Positions 22,401 through 35,238 of a DNA stretch of 64,000 nt are shown one piece after another; positions within the stretch are counted from its first letter, which is position 1, and every line of letters begins with the position of its first letter. The position numbers were made by a program, and so were the translations under genes. Source of the DNA: Artocarpus heterophyllus. Its lineage: Eukaryota; Streptophyta; Magnoliopsida; Rosales; Moraceae. Under the pieces are notes generated by a model. The model ran no database searches and was not told the DNA's origin. It saw nothing but the letters and a program-made list of their open reading frames with translations. The DNA is taken from contig CM046345.1 of the NCBI GenBank assembly GCA_025403435.1, positions 2,046,001 through 2,110,000 of the forward strand, read 5' to 3'.

Positions 22401-22905
22401 CATTAACTTAAAGAAAAATATACGAACAAAAAAATAAATTAGAACACACGAAATTTATAATAATTCACTCTCAATGCAAGAACTATGTTCACTTGCTACT
22501 GTAGAATAATTAATTATGACGATAATGAAATTTACAAGAGAAATTTCTCAAGTCTTTCTCTCACTCAATTTTAAGATTCATTCTCTATAAAGAAAGAAAC
22601 TCAACCTATCTATTTATAGGTTTATAAAGAATGGACAACAAACTACTAAAAAACACAAAATGCGAACATCAACACGCCGACACGCCCGACCTTGCGAAAT
22701 TTTATCTCACGCTCAAACTGGCTTTCTTCGAGCACAGCCATAGAGCTTCAAGGGCGTGGCTGCCTGCTTCTGTCTTCTATAGTAGCCGTATGAAAACTTC
22801 TCCCCAAGGGCGCGCACCTAGGAAAAACATGTATTTTCTTTGTTGTTTTTTCACCTTTTCTTTCACTTTGTAGTCAAATTTTGGGTTGGGGTCTACATCC
22901 CTACA
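22400..22905 (-). mobile_element. Possible solo LTR with TATA box
   Basis: On the minus strand the segment begins TGTAGGGATGTAGACCCC. It has a good core promoter (CCTATAAATAGATAGG at 22605-22620), then a GAGAGAAAGACTTGAG leader and U5-like AT-rich sequence. This layout is typical of a plant LTR. The 3' edge near 22400 and a target duplication could not be fixed, so it stays tentative. Confidence 0.35.
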
Positions 22906-23749
22906 CCCATGGGAGGGAGCTTCCTGTCCCTCCTTTCAACCCCCACGGTAACCTTACCGCCAAGATTGATCCTCGAAATTCTCTGCATGGGTTAATATAT
23001 TAAAAGGCATTAAATTTGGCTCCACATTTCTTAACACTTTTTACCCTTTAATCATGGGCTCATACGCACATTCACCTTCCTATTTCTTTTTTTTTTATTT
23101 AGCTAATCTTGTCAAAATATCAAAGCATGAAGAGAAGAAATGCTACATATGAAAGTTGGGGAGACGCAGTATCATAGTGCTAAAATTTTGGGAAAAACTT
23201 ACGAGCTTTATTCATATTTTATAACGAATCTAAAATAAAGATGCTCATTAATGAACTTGGAGCAATGTAGCCTCGTAGCCATCATTAAAATCAATACAAT
23301 CATAAGTACACATTGAAAATAAAAGTCTTATAAATGCAGCTATATTTATCCTATGAGTATTCAATTATATACTCTATAGCTTAAATTAAGTTGCAATTAT
23401 TTAAAATGTTTGTTATGTCAGCATATTCACCAACTTTAGGATTAATTACAAAAAATTAATTCTCAAGTTTTTAGGATTAAATATCAATAAAAACTTCAAA
23501 AATATGAAAAAAATTTTATAAATACTGTTAGAGTTTATCTCTTCGAAAATTTTGTGTTATATTTTTTGTTATATTGAATATATTTATGTCATATTCTTTT
23601 TTATTTCACTAATATATATAACTTTAAAATTTTAAAATACTTTTTGGGTGTAAAAAAATAAAATTTTGAAAAAATTTAGGTATATCAAAAAAGAAGGATT
23701 TCAATAGTACAATGGTTTTATTTTTCTTTTTTCTTTTTTTGGTTTTTAA
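22906..23749. other. AT-rich intergenic stretch
   Basis: No open reading frame with recognisable similarity, no RNA gene and no clear repeat unit. The sequence is mostly AT-rich with A/T homopolymers. Confidence 0.5.
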
Positions 23750-23754
23750 TTATC

Positions 23755-24357
23755 TGTTGGAAACATAAGCAAGAACCTTAAAGATTCAAAGAAAGAATGA
23801 GAACTAAAAAAAAGATTTGAACACCGCAAATTTTACTGAGATTTGGACTGAGATTGTCCAGCGCCCTTATTGAGCTATCCCATAGAAAGCTTTTGCACTA
23901 TCAGATAATGAAAAATTACACCTTCACAACTCACTACTTATAAGAGAAACCCTAACTCCCAATTACAGAGAAAATTACACAAAGGAAACCCTAAGAACCT
24001 CTAGAAAATACCCAGTGAATAGAGACCAAAATCTCAAAAACCCTCTACTCAGATTCTCTCACATGCAAGTGTACTCTTAGTTTTCTTTTTCCCTCTCTAG
24101 AATAAATTTTCTCTCAAAAAGTTTCTTTCTTTATCTCTCTATCTCTCTCTCAGAGGCAAAACACAATAATCTAAGGAACCCTAAACCTAACTCAACATAT
24201 ATATACTTGCTAATAAACAAGATCAGTTGTCCACGTGTATGGGTCTAATAAACCGAGTCTTCTCAGCATAGAGTTCACCAAAACGACTCGTCCTCTCGTC
24301 TCCAGGGGTAACTTTCCTATTCTTTGCTTATTGTCGTTTAAGTGAAATTGAACAACA
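23755..24357 (-). repeat. 3' LTR of copia 3
   Basis: Minus-strand ends are TGTTGTTCAATTTCAC and TTTCCAACA. It aligns with 34479-35233 apart from the MITE in the latter. Shared phrases include CCACGTGTATGGGT and CTTCTCAGCATAGAGTTC. Confidence 0.93.
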
Positions 24358-24399
24358 CACTCCACCTTAATTTCACTTGAACAACAACTAATCTTTAGC

Positions 24400-27300
24400 T
24401 TACAGTGGGGGTCATTACTAACAGTTTTGGAACTTGCTTACAGGTACCACTTGGGTTGCCATGCCTGAAGGATTATCATCTGTCTTGGTCTCTTCTAGAA
24501 ACACCACATGTTCTTCAACCTTTTCTCTAATGAAGTAATGTCTTACATCAATGTGTTTTGTCCTTTCATGGTAGACTGGATTTTTACACAAGTGAATTGC
24601 ATATTGACTATCTGAATAGATGGTGACCTTTCCTTCAACATCTAAAGTTCTTTAAGAAGTCCCTGAAGCAAGATTGCTTCCTTGAAGCCTTCAACTCCAA
24701 CTATGTACTCAGCCTCTGTAGATGAGAGAGTCACAATAGATTGTAGTTGAGACTTTCACCTAATACAGTTACCTCCTAAGATCATAACATATGTTGAGGT
24801 TGATTGCCTCTTATCTCTATCACTTGTAAAATCCAAATCTACAAAGCCATCTAAAGTAATATCATTAGTATTTCCTTTGTAGATTAATCCAAGACTCAAT
24901 GTACTATTAACATATTTTAACAACCATTTTAGAGCCAACCAGTGTACCTAACCTGAATTAGACATATGTTTATTCAAGACACTCACTGCATAGGCCAAAA
25001 CTGGTCTAGCGTAGATAATTACATACATAAAAGTAAAGCACTTGAATAAGAATACTTGGCCATTTTTAATTTTTCTTCACTTGTCATAGGGCACTGATTT
25101 GTAGAAAGCTTAAAGTGACCAACCAGAGGAACCTTGACAGGTTTTGACTTATCCATATAGAACCTTTGTACTACCTTTTGTAAGTATTTTCTTTATGATA
25201 GGCATAATAGCTTTAATTTTCTGTTTCTTTTAATATCTATGCCTAGAATTATTTTAGTAGCTCCTAAGTCTTTCATTTCAAAATCAGCACACAATATCTC
25301 CTTAACAGTTTTATTACACCTGCATCCTGACTTGTTAATAACATATCATCTACATAAAGTAACAAATATATAGTATTGTTTAATTTGGATTCATATAATA
25401 CAAATAGGAATCGTAATTGCTTCTTTGAAAACCAAGTTTTGAAACATAATAATCAAATCTCCTGCACCATTGACGTGGTGACTGTTTCAAACCATACAAG
25501 GATTTTATTAGTAAACAGACTTTGTCTTCATTTCCTTTAATTTCAAAACCACGAGGTTCATTCATGTAATAGTTTCATCTAAATCACCATATAAAATGGC
25601 CGTTTTTACATCTATTTGCTCAAGCTCCCAATCAAATTAAACCACTAACAGTAGGATAGTTCTAATGGATTTAAACTTTATAATAAGTGAGAAAAATTCA
25701 GTAAAATCTATGCCTTCAACTTGAGTAAAACCTTTAGCAATTAACTTAGCTTTGTATCTAACTGGTTTTTTAGGAGTAGACACTTCCCTTAGTTTAAAAA
25801 TCTATTTACACTCAATTGTTCTCTGATTCTTTAGTTTATTAACCAAAATCCATGTATTATGTTTTGCTAATGAATCCATTTTTTCTTTTATTACTTGCAC
25901 CCATTCTTTAGATGTATTATTCTTGATTGCTTCTTCAAATGTTTTTAGTTCAAAATTTTCTAAAATTTCAACAGTGTTAAGTACATAAGCAATTAAATTC
26001 CCTTCCTCATACCTATTAGGAGGTCTCACTATTCTCCATTGTTGATCTCTTACAAGTTGATAATCAGTGAGATCTTGGATTGTTGCATCTTAATGCTCCT
26101 GACTGTTATCATCAGACAAATCTACTAAAGCTGGTAGGACACTGTTAAAGACTTGCATCACATCTTCTTGGGTTTGCAATGGACCTTCTAGATTAGCAGG
26201 CTGCTCACCTTGAACTGGACTTGTTGGGGTGCCTCAGGCTCCTTACCTGCATCATCATAAGAGATAGCAGTATCTTTATTCTCTTTAAAATAAGGCATGC
26301 TGCTTTCATTGAAAATAACATCCTTACTTATGATAATTTTGAACTTAGGACCATCTTTTACACAGAGCCTATATCCTTTCACCCCATCAGGATAGCCAAG
26401 GAAGATACATTTTATGGACCTATAATCTAATTTGCCTTCTCTTTGGTGAGCAAAAACTGCACACCCAAAAATTCTTAAATATTCATGCTTAGGTGGTTTA
26501 CCAATCCTGTTTTTTTATAGGGTCTTCAAACCTATTGGTTTACACGAACTTCTATTTATTAAATAGTAGGTTGTTATAAAAGCTTCCCCCCAAAAACTTT
26601 TACTAAGGTTAACATCAAATAACATACACCTAACCTTTTCCATAAGAGTTTCATTTATCCTTTCAGCTATTCCATTCTATTGAGGTGTTTTCTTAACAGT
26701 TCTATGTCTTAAAATACCCAAATCAGCACAAAAATTGGTAAATTCTCATGACAAAATTCCAACCCATTATCAGTCCTTAATGCTTTCAATTTTAGATTTT
26801 TTTGGTTCTTTACTAAGGCTTTCCATTGTTTAAATTTATTAAAGCACTCATCCTTAAATTTTAACAAATACAACCACACTTTTCTTGAATAATCATCCAC
26901 AATAGAAAGAAAATACATGTGGCCACCAATCATATGAGTTCTTTTTGGGCCCTAAAGATCTGCATGTGTATACTCTAATGGTTCCTTTGCTCTGTATGTG
27001 GACAATGAGAAACTGATTCTGTGTTGATTTCCAAGAATGCAATGTTCACAGAATTCAAGATTTCTTAGCTTATTCTTCCCCAAAGGCCTTGCTTTTTGAG
27101 CTCTTGAAGTCCCTTTTTGCTAATATGAACCAGTCTTCTATGCCACACATCAATTGTGGCTGCTGTCTTAGTTGTAGTTGCTATAGATCCTATGATTGTT
27201 TGACCTTGTAGAATATAAAGACCATGTTGCTTAATTCTTTTCATTACTACCAAGGATCCTCTTAAAACTTTCAACATCCCATTCTCAGCTTTGTAGACAT

Positions 27301-27742
27301 AACCTGAGTCATTAAGTGCCCCCAAGGAAATGAGATTCCTTCTTAATTCTGGGATGTGTCTCGCATTCTTCAAGGTATATGTTGAGCCATCTTGAAGCTT
27401 TAGAACCACAGAACTAATTCTGATTACAAAGCATGGATAATCGTTTCCCATCAGAACTTTCCCACCTTTGAATAACCTATAATTTGAGAACCATGATTTC
27501 TTTGGGCACATGTGGTAAGTGCACCCAGAATCCAGAACCGACTCATCCTTTTGTTTCTTAGTGCCCACTATCAGCATTTCAGACTATCATATCCATCAAC
27601 TTGATTAGCAGCAGCAGTTTCCTCTTCTCTAGACTTCCGTTCAGCCAACTTATTCTTCCACTCTTTGCAGAACTTTTTGATGTGTCCTATCTTATTGTAA
27701 TAATATCACTTTCTATTGTTGGTTCTTGACTTAGACCATGAA
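24400..27742 (-). pseudogene. copia 3 protease, integrase, RT and RNase H remnants
   Basis: Minus-strand fragments show protease LDSGCTYHMC (near 27530), integrase YFLSIVDDYSRKVWLYLL and LRTDNGLEFCHE (26900-26740), RT KSLYGLKQSPRQWCRRFD (25530-25440) and YVDD (near 25350), then RNase H toward 24500. The zinc knuckle near 27700 has lost its first two Cys positions (one is now a TGA stop, one Tyr), while GHIKKFC survives. Many stops and frameshifts are present. Confidence 0.9.
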
Positions 27743-30700
27743 TGTCACAACCCGCCTTTTCGGGCTGTGATAAAACTCTTTCTTACTTACTTTAAGGCAA
27801 AAATTTAAGAATTTTTTTTTTAAATGGGAATAAATAATTTGCTTATATTAATTTTGGTAATTCCCAAAATACTTTCACATACTTGTATTTACATATTTAA
27901 TACTTTTACTTTTACAACATCTTTCTTTTAAACATTTTATTTCAAAATAACTTTTAACATACGTAGCGAAAAACATTACAGCAGCGGACTCCATACCTAA
28001 TCTGCACATCATCCACCTCTTCGCCAGCTCACCATTTGAACTTATTCTGACCTTCTCGTCGGAATACCTACAACATGAAATACTTAATGAGCTAACGCCC
28101 AGTAAGTCCCATAAATCCCACATGGATATTCACATGAATGCATGAATCAATTATGCTTTCTTATAAACTTTCTTTATCCTCATCATTTCTTATCTTTACT
28201 AGGGCCCAAGTGTTCGTACCATTGCGCAATTTCATTTAGGTCTACGTAACATCGTGACCGTAACATATCCTTTAAACTCCCCTTGAGTTAGGAGTCGGTA
28301 CGACACTTTTCTTAATTTCTGGTGATACATTTACCAGTCCATTTATTATGGTTGACATACCATGCATGAAGTGATAATCACATATTATCCATGAAACATA
28401 AATTCTCTTGCATAGCATAGTACACACAGGTACTTACTTTTTATACACACTGGTACACATTAATATACGCACAGGTATATAACATAATGTACTCACAGGT
28501 ACTTAACATAAAATGTACACACAGATACCTACTTTATACATACTCAAGTATTTATCATTGTACACACAGGTACGAAATCATGATACACATGCTCATTTTC
28601 ATTATTATACACACAGGTACAAAATCATGATACACATGCTCATTTTCATTATTGTACTCATAGGTACATAACATCTTATACACACTGGTACACATTAATA
28701 TGTTCACAATTATTCATACATGACTATACCCCTAGGTGTTCATATCATGGCAAACATACAAGTTTACACTTAATTATACGCACAAGTATACATATACATA
28801 CATTTCTTTCTAAACCTACATTTCATACTGTAGGTGGGAAGGGTACTTACTTGATGTGAATGTCGGGCAACTTAACCTCGATTTCCCTTCTCCTAGACTC
28901 CTAGGATCCTGTTGGCCAATTACAAAGCCATTAGCCAAATTCCACTATGTTTCGATACGAAACATCCGTTAGTTAATAAATTGAGTTGCATTACTATGTA
29001 CAACTCTAAAAACCACTGGTTTTTCTTATTTCTATCTAACTTTACCCTATCGTTTCTAACGAAGGGCGGGAACCTTTTCTAGTCGTTTTCTTATCCCATT
29101 GGAAACATTTCAAAGCGATTCGGGTTATTTGGACAAAAATGACGATTTTGCCTTTCGTGGGTCCACTCACCTACCCGAGCTCGATTTCATTATTCTTACG
29201 AAAATAACCATATACTAATTTCAAAATAACACCTTAGTGGGTCAAATCTCTTTATTTCTCAATTATGCCCAATTTTCATAAAACTTTACGGTTTAGTCCC
29301 TAAACTGAAAATTTTGACGATTTTACCCCCGGGGCTAAAATTTACTTCTTTGCATCAAAATTTCCTATTTTTCTCAAGGATCATTTTTACTTAAGGTACC
29401 ATGCCTTAAATCATTTTGCAAAAATAACATTTTTGCCATTTAACATTTTTTTCACTTTTAACATATTCTTGAAAAATAAAAAACTTACAAACGATTGAGT
29501 TTTTTGACAAACCGTTCGCTAGGCCTAACAATTTCATCAAGATCTACAACTTTTGTGTTTTAACTTTTCTCAAAATCTCACTGTACAGGGGCGTTTTTGA
29601 TTATTTTTCAAATCTACCGAGAAGGAACTTTTTCTTTCAATTTAGTCCCTATGGCATTTTTACAAAATCCCTTTCAAACTTGCAATTCTACCCTGCAGAT
29701 TCCATTCCATGCCTTAATCAACACATTCTCATGCTCAAACATCACTTTTACAAAGTCAAACATCAAAATTACAAAAATAATACTTTTTTTCAAAAATTAC
29801 CGATTCGCACTAAAAGCCAAAGTTTCACAACTCAAACTTGCCAATCATCACATATACATGAAATTTCATCAAATACATGCTCAAAACCCCTCATGGGTCT
29901 GAAAGAATAAAAATCAAAACAAAAATCAAAACTTTAAACTTTTAAACTTACCCAAATAACACTTTTTGGATTTCTAACCTTCAAAGGCTTCTTGAACTTC
30001 TTCTTGGACTTCCTTTTCATGCAAAAATACCATGGATTAATTTTTTCCCTTTACCCATGAAAAATCCCTTGAAAACTCATGAAAAAGTTTAGGATTTTAC
30101 CTTAAAACTTGTGGGAAATCCTTGTACTTGCTTGTAAAACTTGTTTGGGGATATTTTTGCAAAGTTTGGGGGCTGAGAAATTTTTTTAGAGCTCTTGGAC
30201 ATGGCTGCTGGATCTTGGAAGGAAAGGAAGGAAATGAATTTTTGTGATAACTTTGCCTTAAATGCATCCTTATCACATTTGGTGACTCATGGTAACCCAT
30301 GAGTATACCACTAGGTGTCCTCATCTTATTGAGCCACTTTGCATGGCTTGTTGGCCCAATAGAATTCAAGCAAAATGTCCACTTTGTGGAGTTAAAAATT
30401 TATACTGTGTAATTTTTCACCACACGGTATTTTTCCTATACTGTCGTGGTCAAATCAGTGTACCTCCTATCCTTAGACTGTATAAAAATATTTAACTTAC
30501 TTTTCGCTTACTTTTGGAGGCCAATCATAACATTTTTCGTATCTGCGTTTTCATTTAGCAGTATTCTTATACTGCTCTGGCCTCCTTTCTATCCCCGGTT
30601 AGGGTTAGGACAACCTCTATGCCCTATTTACATTCTAATCATCCATCCATTTATATCAGAATTTAACAATTAATTGTGACATGAAATTCATTTTATGGAT

Positions 30701-30930
30701 ATTATGCACAGATCTCTGAGTCATCAAACTCATAAAATTTTTATTTTACAATATCCACCATTGCATTACATATGCCATAAAATTTGCAATCAATGCCGCT
30801 CATTCATATTTTATTGTAATTTTCACATAAATTACAATTTTTACAAAATTTCACATTTTTAAGAATAAATTCATTAATTAAACCTGATTAAATATTAGGT
30901 TTTATTGATGACGTTTCCTCGGTCATTACA
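27743..30930 (-). mobile_element. Long solo-LTR-like insertion, Ty3/gypsy type, with ATGAA duplication
   Basis: A 3,188-bp segment with ends TGTCACAACCCG and GGTCATTACA is inserted in the copia 3 nucleocapsid region. It is flanked by ATGAA at 27738-27742 and 30931-30935. It has no coding domain. Its length, ends and a GGACTTACTGGGCGTTAGC / CATGTTGTAG motif (minus strand, near 28110-28075) fit long LTRs of Tekay/Del-like chromoviruses. I therefore read it as a solo LTR. Strand is inferred from those motifs and is uncertain. Confidence 0.8.
28430..28800. repeat. Degenerate ACACAGGTAC repeats inside the solo LTR
   Basis: Around a dozen spaced copies of (C)ACACAGGTAC or CACTGGTACAC-type units occur, for example near 28425, 28450, 28500, 28570 and 28610. 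Two near-identical 55-bp stretches also repeat (from 28570 and from 28620). They look like replication-slippage arrays within an LTR. Confidence 0.75.
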
Positions 30931-30935
30931 ATGAA

Positions 30936-31419
30936 CTTGGCCTAAATTTTGGACTTGGAAAAATCTTTTCTTTGTGGTCGTCCTCTTGAAAACAAACCTT
31001 TATCTCCATGGGTCTCCTTCCTTTGAGTTCCTTCTGGTTTCAATTTCAATTCTTTGGACCTCAAGGCTGAGAGTACATCTTCCACAGAGAGAGATTCTCA
31101 ACCATACTTAATAGCATTTTTAACATCTCTATAAGACTCAAGAAGAGAAATCAAGAGAATCACTGCTTGATTTTCTTCCTCAATCTTTTCCTCTATAGTG
31201 GCTAAATTAATGACTATTTTGTTGAAAGTGTCTAAGTTTTTCTCTAAATCCTTATTTGGATCCATTTTAAAACTCGAAAAGGCTTTCTTTAAGACAGATC
31301 TTATGTGTCAGAGACTTAGTCATATATAGTTGTTCAAGTTTGAGCCATACCCTCGCTACAGTGTCTTCGTCATTAACTTAGCCGTGAACATTGTTTGCAA
31401 GGTAAAGGATGATTGTCGA
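30936..31419 (-). pseudogene. copia 3 gag fragment between the two nested insertions
   Basis: Minus-strand translation gives Gag-like sequence with many stops. It joins the zinc knuckle side at 27742 with the rest of gag at 34235. It is bounded by the ATGAA duplication at 30931 and by GTCGA at 31415-31419. Confidence 0.75.
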
Positions 31420-34229
31420 TGTAACACCCGTATTTTTAACGGGCATGATTTTGTAAAATTTAATGAATAAAATGTGACTATTTAAAATTACTAAGTTGTT
31501 TATGATCATAAAAAAAAAAAATGCCACTTTAGTATTTTCTTACCAAGTCTTCCTAAGAAACATTCAAAATTTACCAACACTTACTTCTACCAATCTTGTC
31601 TCCCTAAATTATTGCTCAATTATATAGCCTTCTTCTCATTTTGCTAAAGGTATCCGAAGGGGACATTGAATTATTTTCCCTCAATTCATAGAAGACATGG
31701 AGATATTTTCTCAACCACCTAATTAATTATTTCCTTATCTTCTTCTATAATTTACTCCAATTGTCCCCTCAATTATGTTGGCATTATTTGCTAAAAGTTT
31801 CCATGGGAGACAAGATGATATTTTCCTTTAAGACTCTTTTGTTTCTTCTTACAATTTTCCCCCGTAAACATCCCATTCCTCTCAAGCATTTTGATATCTT
31901 TTTATTTAACTATCACCACCTTCTTCTCTAGTTCTCATTCTCTCCCTTTCTCACTTCAAATTTCTAACTAAAGACATAGAGCACAAAGCTCTCTTTGTGG
32001 CCAAGACAATTATAAGTCCCAACCATGATCGAGGCGGTTTTAGAGTTAATTCAAGCTTGATTGTTAACCCAAACTTTGGTGCTTTTCAAAGAAGTTTTGA
32101 GGTAGGTTTTCTTTAATCTAAACTTAGTTTTTAGTATGTATTTTCTCCATGTTTAATGCATAATTTTCGTGTTCAAAATTCATGCAAATTTCTAGTTATG
32201 TTAACATGCATCCTTAAACATTTATGAACAAAAACTTGAGTCTTGAGTTACAACCCACAACCAACTTTTATTTTGGTTTGATGACAATGTTAGAAACATG
32301 TTAGGAATGTTTAAAACCGGTTTCCATAACTTTAAGATTGATGTTCTAATGTTTTGAGCTTAAAGAGCAAATTTAAGCATGTTTTCATCATTATTTACAA
32401 GAAAGGCTAGAGATATAATTTGATAATGATTTTGGTATAAAACTCATGAGAATATATTTATTGTGATTATATAATGTATGTTGCATATTTTGGAATGGTT
32501 TTGAGATTTTAAACAAGGATCATATGCTTTAGGTTAAAGAAAAATTTGACATCCCATAAACTTTATAATACCTCTATGGGCAGTGGCTATTTCTTAAAAT
32601 TCTGGAGTTAAATGAAAATGAATTTTGTAAATTGGTTTGCATATTTAAAAAGTAGACATCCTAAGCTTTCCAACGAGCTATCATGAGCCTAAATCGGAGT
32701 TGTATTTTAATTTCTATGAATTTTTCAATTTTTGGATTAGAAACTAGTAAACCTGCCAGTGGTAATAAACCACCCGTCTATCTTAAGTAAACCACATGTT
32801 AACCCGTGTGTTGATTGTAAATAGTGAACCCGCCTTTTTACAAAAGTATACCACCAAGTTGCCATGGTATACTAGCTGTTAACTTGAACCAAAAACCCAA
32901 CTTTGCTCACTTTCTAGTCTCTTAATGTCTTACAACCTTTCCAATACTATCCTAAATGATTTATGAATTCTTATTAGAGACTAAAACATAAAAATTGCTT
33001 GTATGTATTTTATATTGCGTTTAAGATAAAAATTGTTTACTTGGTATTTAAAGAACAATTGCATAAAGATACTTTAATGGCACTAGTAGACGGGTTTACA
33101 CATAATTCACTTATGAATGTGATTATACGTTGTGCTTTAGTTTTAATTGTCCTTATGCATGCCTTAGGGTCAAGGATGTGTGGAGCTAACGTTAATTAAT
33201 TCCGAGAATAAAAGTTTGTTGTTAAGCTTTGAAGGTAGGGATTCTATTACTCATATTTTGTGAGATTTTTGGTAAATTAAATTTGATTGTTTTATATTGT
33301 AAAATATGTATATTGTATAGCGATAAATATAATGATTTGACATATGTTATAAATTGAGAAGCATGGTTAGGAAATTGACTCTATAAATATAAATTGAATA
33401 CAAAGGAATAGTGAGATGTAAAAAGGGCGACGGTTACGTCCTTGGGCACGAATACCCTAAAAGGAAAAATAGGGGGAAGGTGATGACGCTTCCTTGGGTT
33501 GAAAGTCCCAGAACACACTGTACAGGAATCGATTTGGTGAGGACTCGGGGCTTGATGTCCCCTCACCGGAACACCCTTGGAATGTTTATAGGGTGATCAA
33601 GTGCGCCCATTTGGGTTTCGATGAGTTGAGTGATACTCTATTTAACATGGATACCTAAGAACAATGATGATTGGTAATATTTGTATAAATGTGTAATTAT
33701 GAAACTTGGTAATGATTAACTATGGTATCCACAAGATGTGATCATAATAAACCTCATAATCTGGAATATGATGTAACCTACTAACCATGCAGTTTTAATG
33801 TGGTAATGGATAAACCATAAGGTGAGTCATGATTTCCCTACTGGGCATGTCGATGCTCATCCCTATCATATCTTCATATCTCAGGTGGAACTCAGTGTAA
33901 CATATCTGAAGAGGAATAAGCGAAAACAATCCTGCTGTTTTCGTGTTAGAAGACCTTGTTTATTTATAACTTATCTACAATATGTAAGAGTTGTATTATT
34001 TTTTTTATGGCTGTGTTAAGTTATTTGGGAATTGTATTATGGTGATGATGACTGTAATTATATATATTTGGTGCTACACTAAAAACTGTGGTTTGTATTT
34101 AAAACGTTTATTTTTATTTTTCTTGTTGTTTAAAGACCCATGGGCATTGTTTAATTGATTTAAATAATATAAAATTTAAAATTATTTTTATTTATTTAAA
34201 ACTGTTAACCCCCACATAGGGGTGTTACA
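31420..34229 (+). mobile_element. Second nested solo-LTR-like insertion with GTCGA duplication
   Basis: A 2,810-bp segment with inverted ends TGTAACACCC and GGGTGTTACA is flanked by GTCGA at 31415-31419 and 34230-34234. It has no coding domain. A central block at 33422-33600 (GGTTACGTCCTTGGGCA..., GGGCTTGATGTC) aligns with 49076-49232, placing it in the same LTR family as 47546-49822. There that LTR is followed by a primer-binding site, which sets the plus orientation. Best read as a solo LTR of a Ty3/gypsy-like element. Confidence 0.82.
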
Positions 34230-34234
34230 GTCGA

Positions 34235-34478
34235 GTATGCTATTTCCTGTATGTCGGCCTTTTCTGCCTTTGTCCCAGTCACCTCAGCCATATTTCCCAG
34301 TACCTTTGGTGGGTTTCTGTTGCACGAGGATCGCCTTGAGTTTGAGACCAAAATCTCCAGAGCCATTAAACTTGTCAAGTTCAAACTTTGCTATTCCTAT
34401 GGCATCTCTGTATTTTTCAAGGCTTCTTTATACAAATCTTTGAGATTCTTTCTTGAAGTTACACGCTCACAGCACCAC
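34235..34478 (-). pseudogene. copia 3 gag N-terminal fragment
   Basis: Minus-strand translation contains a KFELDKFNGSGDFGLKLKA-like stretch, the usual N-terminal Gag opening of this type of copia element. It abuts the primer-binding region (TGGTGCTGTGAGCG, minus strand) and the 5' LTR. Confidence 0.75.
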
Positions 34479-35233
34479 TAGTTGGAAACACTGGCAAGAA
34501 ACTTAAAGATTTGAAGAAAGAACAAGAACTAAAAAAAAAAAAAAGATTTGAACATCGCATATTTTACCGAGGTTCGTACTGAGATTGTCTTACGTCCTTG
34601 TTGAGCTATCCCACAAAAAGTTCTTGCACTGTTAGAGAATGAAAAATTACACCCTCACAACTTGCTGCTCAAAGGAGAAACCTTAACTACCAATTACAAA
34701 GAAAATTGCACAAAGAAAACCCTAAGAACCATGAGAAAATACCCAGTGAACAGAGACCAAAATCTCAAAAACCCTTTACTCATATTCTCTCACATGCAAA
34801 TGTACTCTTAGTTTTCTTTTTCTCTCTTTGGAACAAAATTTCTCTCATAAAGGCCCCGTTTGGTTTTGTTTTGAGATTTTTTAGAAATGTTTTTGCATGT
34901 TTTTTGAGGCAAAATTTCAAAACTACTCTCGATACAATTTCCAAAAAATTCTCATTTTTCAAAATAAAACCATTTTCACCTATTTTGAAAACACTATCAA
35001 ACGGACCTAAAGTTTCTCTCTCTCTCTTGGAGGCAGAACACAATAATCAAAGGAGCCCTAAACCAATCACAACATATATATACTAGCTAATAAACAATAT
35101 CAATCATCTACGTGTATGGGTCGATAAATTGAGTCTTCTCAGCATAGAGTTCACCAAAACGACTCATCGCCTCATCTCCAAGAGTAACTTTCTTATTCTC
35201 TGTTTATTGTCGTTTAAGTGAAATTGAACAACA
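34479..35233 (-). repeat. 5' LTR of copia 3, containing a MITE
   Basis: It aligns with 23755-24357 but carries a 156-bp insertion at 34852-35007. The inner terminus is mutated (TA instead of TG on the plus strand). The outer end is followed by the TTATC target duplication. From 34749 outward this LTR is duplicated at 52098. Confidence 0.9.
34852..35007. mobile_element. 156-bp MITE in the copia 3 LTR (copy A)
   Basis: The terminal inverted repeats are GGCCCCGTTTGGT and a mirrored CAAACGGACC. Flanking TAAA repeats lie at 34848-34851 and 35008-35011. It is absent from the sister LTR at 23755-24357, which proves an insertion. Short length, TIRs and A/T target fit a Tourist-like (PIF/Harbinger) or hAT MITE. 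Family assignment is uncertain. Confidence 0.85.
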
Positions 35234-35238
35234 TTATC

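Larger units (their letters stand above)
23755..35233 (-). mobile_element. Ty1/copia LTR retrotransposon 3, decayed and nested
   Basis: The two LTRs are 23755-24357 (3') and 34479-35233 (5', lengthened by a MITE). They are flanked by perfect TTATC direct repeats at 23750-23754 and 35234-35238. Internal copia domains lie on the minus strand. They are interrupted by two TG...CA insertions at 27743-30930 and 31420-34229, both with their own target duplications. Without insertions the element would be about 5.3 kb. Coding parts are riddled with stops and frameshifts, so it is old. Confidence 0.95.

Noticed and set aside
28430..28800. CRISPR-like regular array
   Set aside because: The repeats are short, degenerate and irregularly spaced, within a plant LTR. 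They are slippage-type repeats, not a CRISPR array.
29597..29902. 101-codon ORF within the long LTR at 27743-30930
   Set aside because: Low-complexity, no known domain, and located in LTR sequence. Chance ORF.
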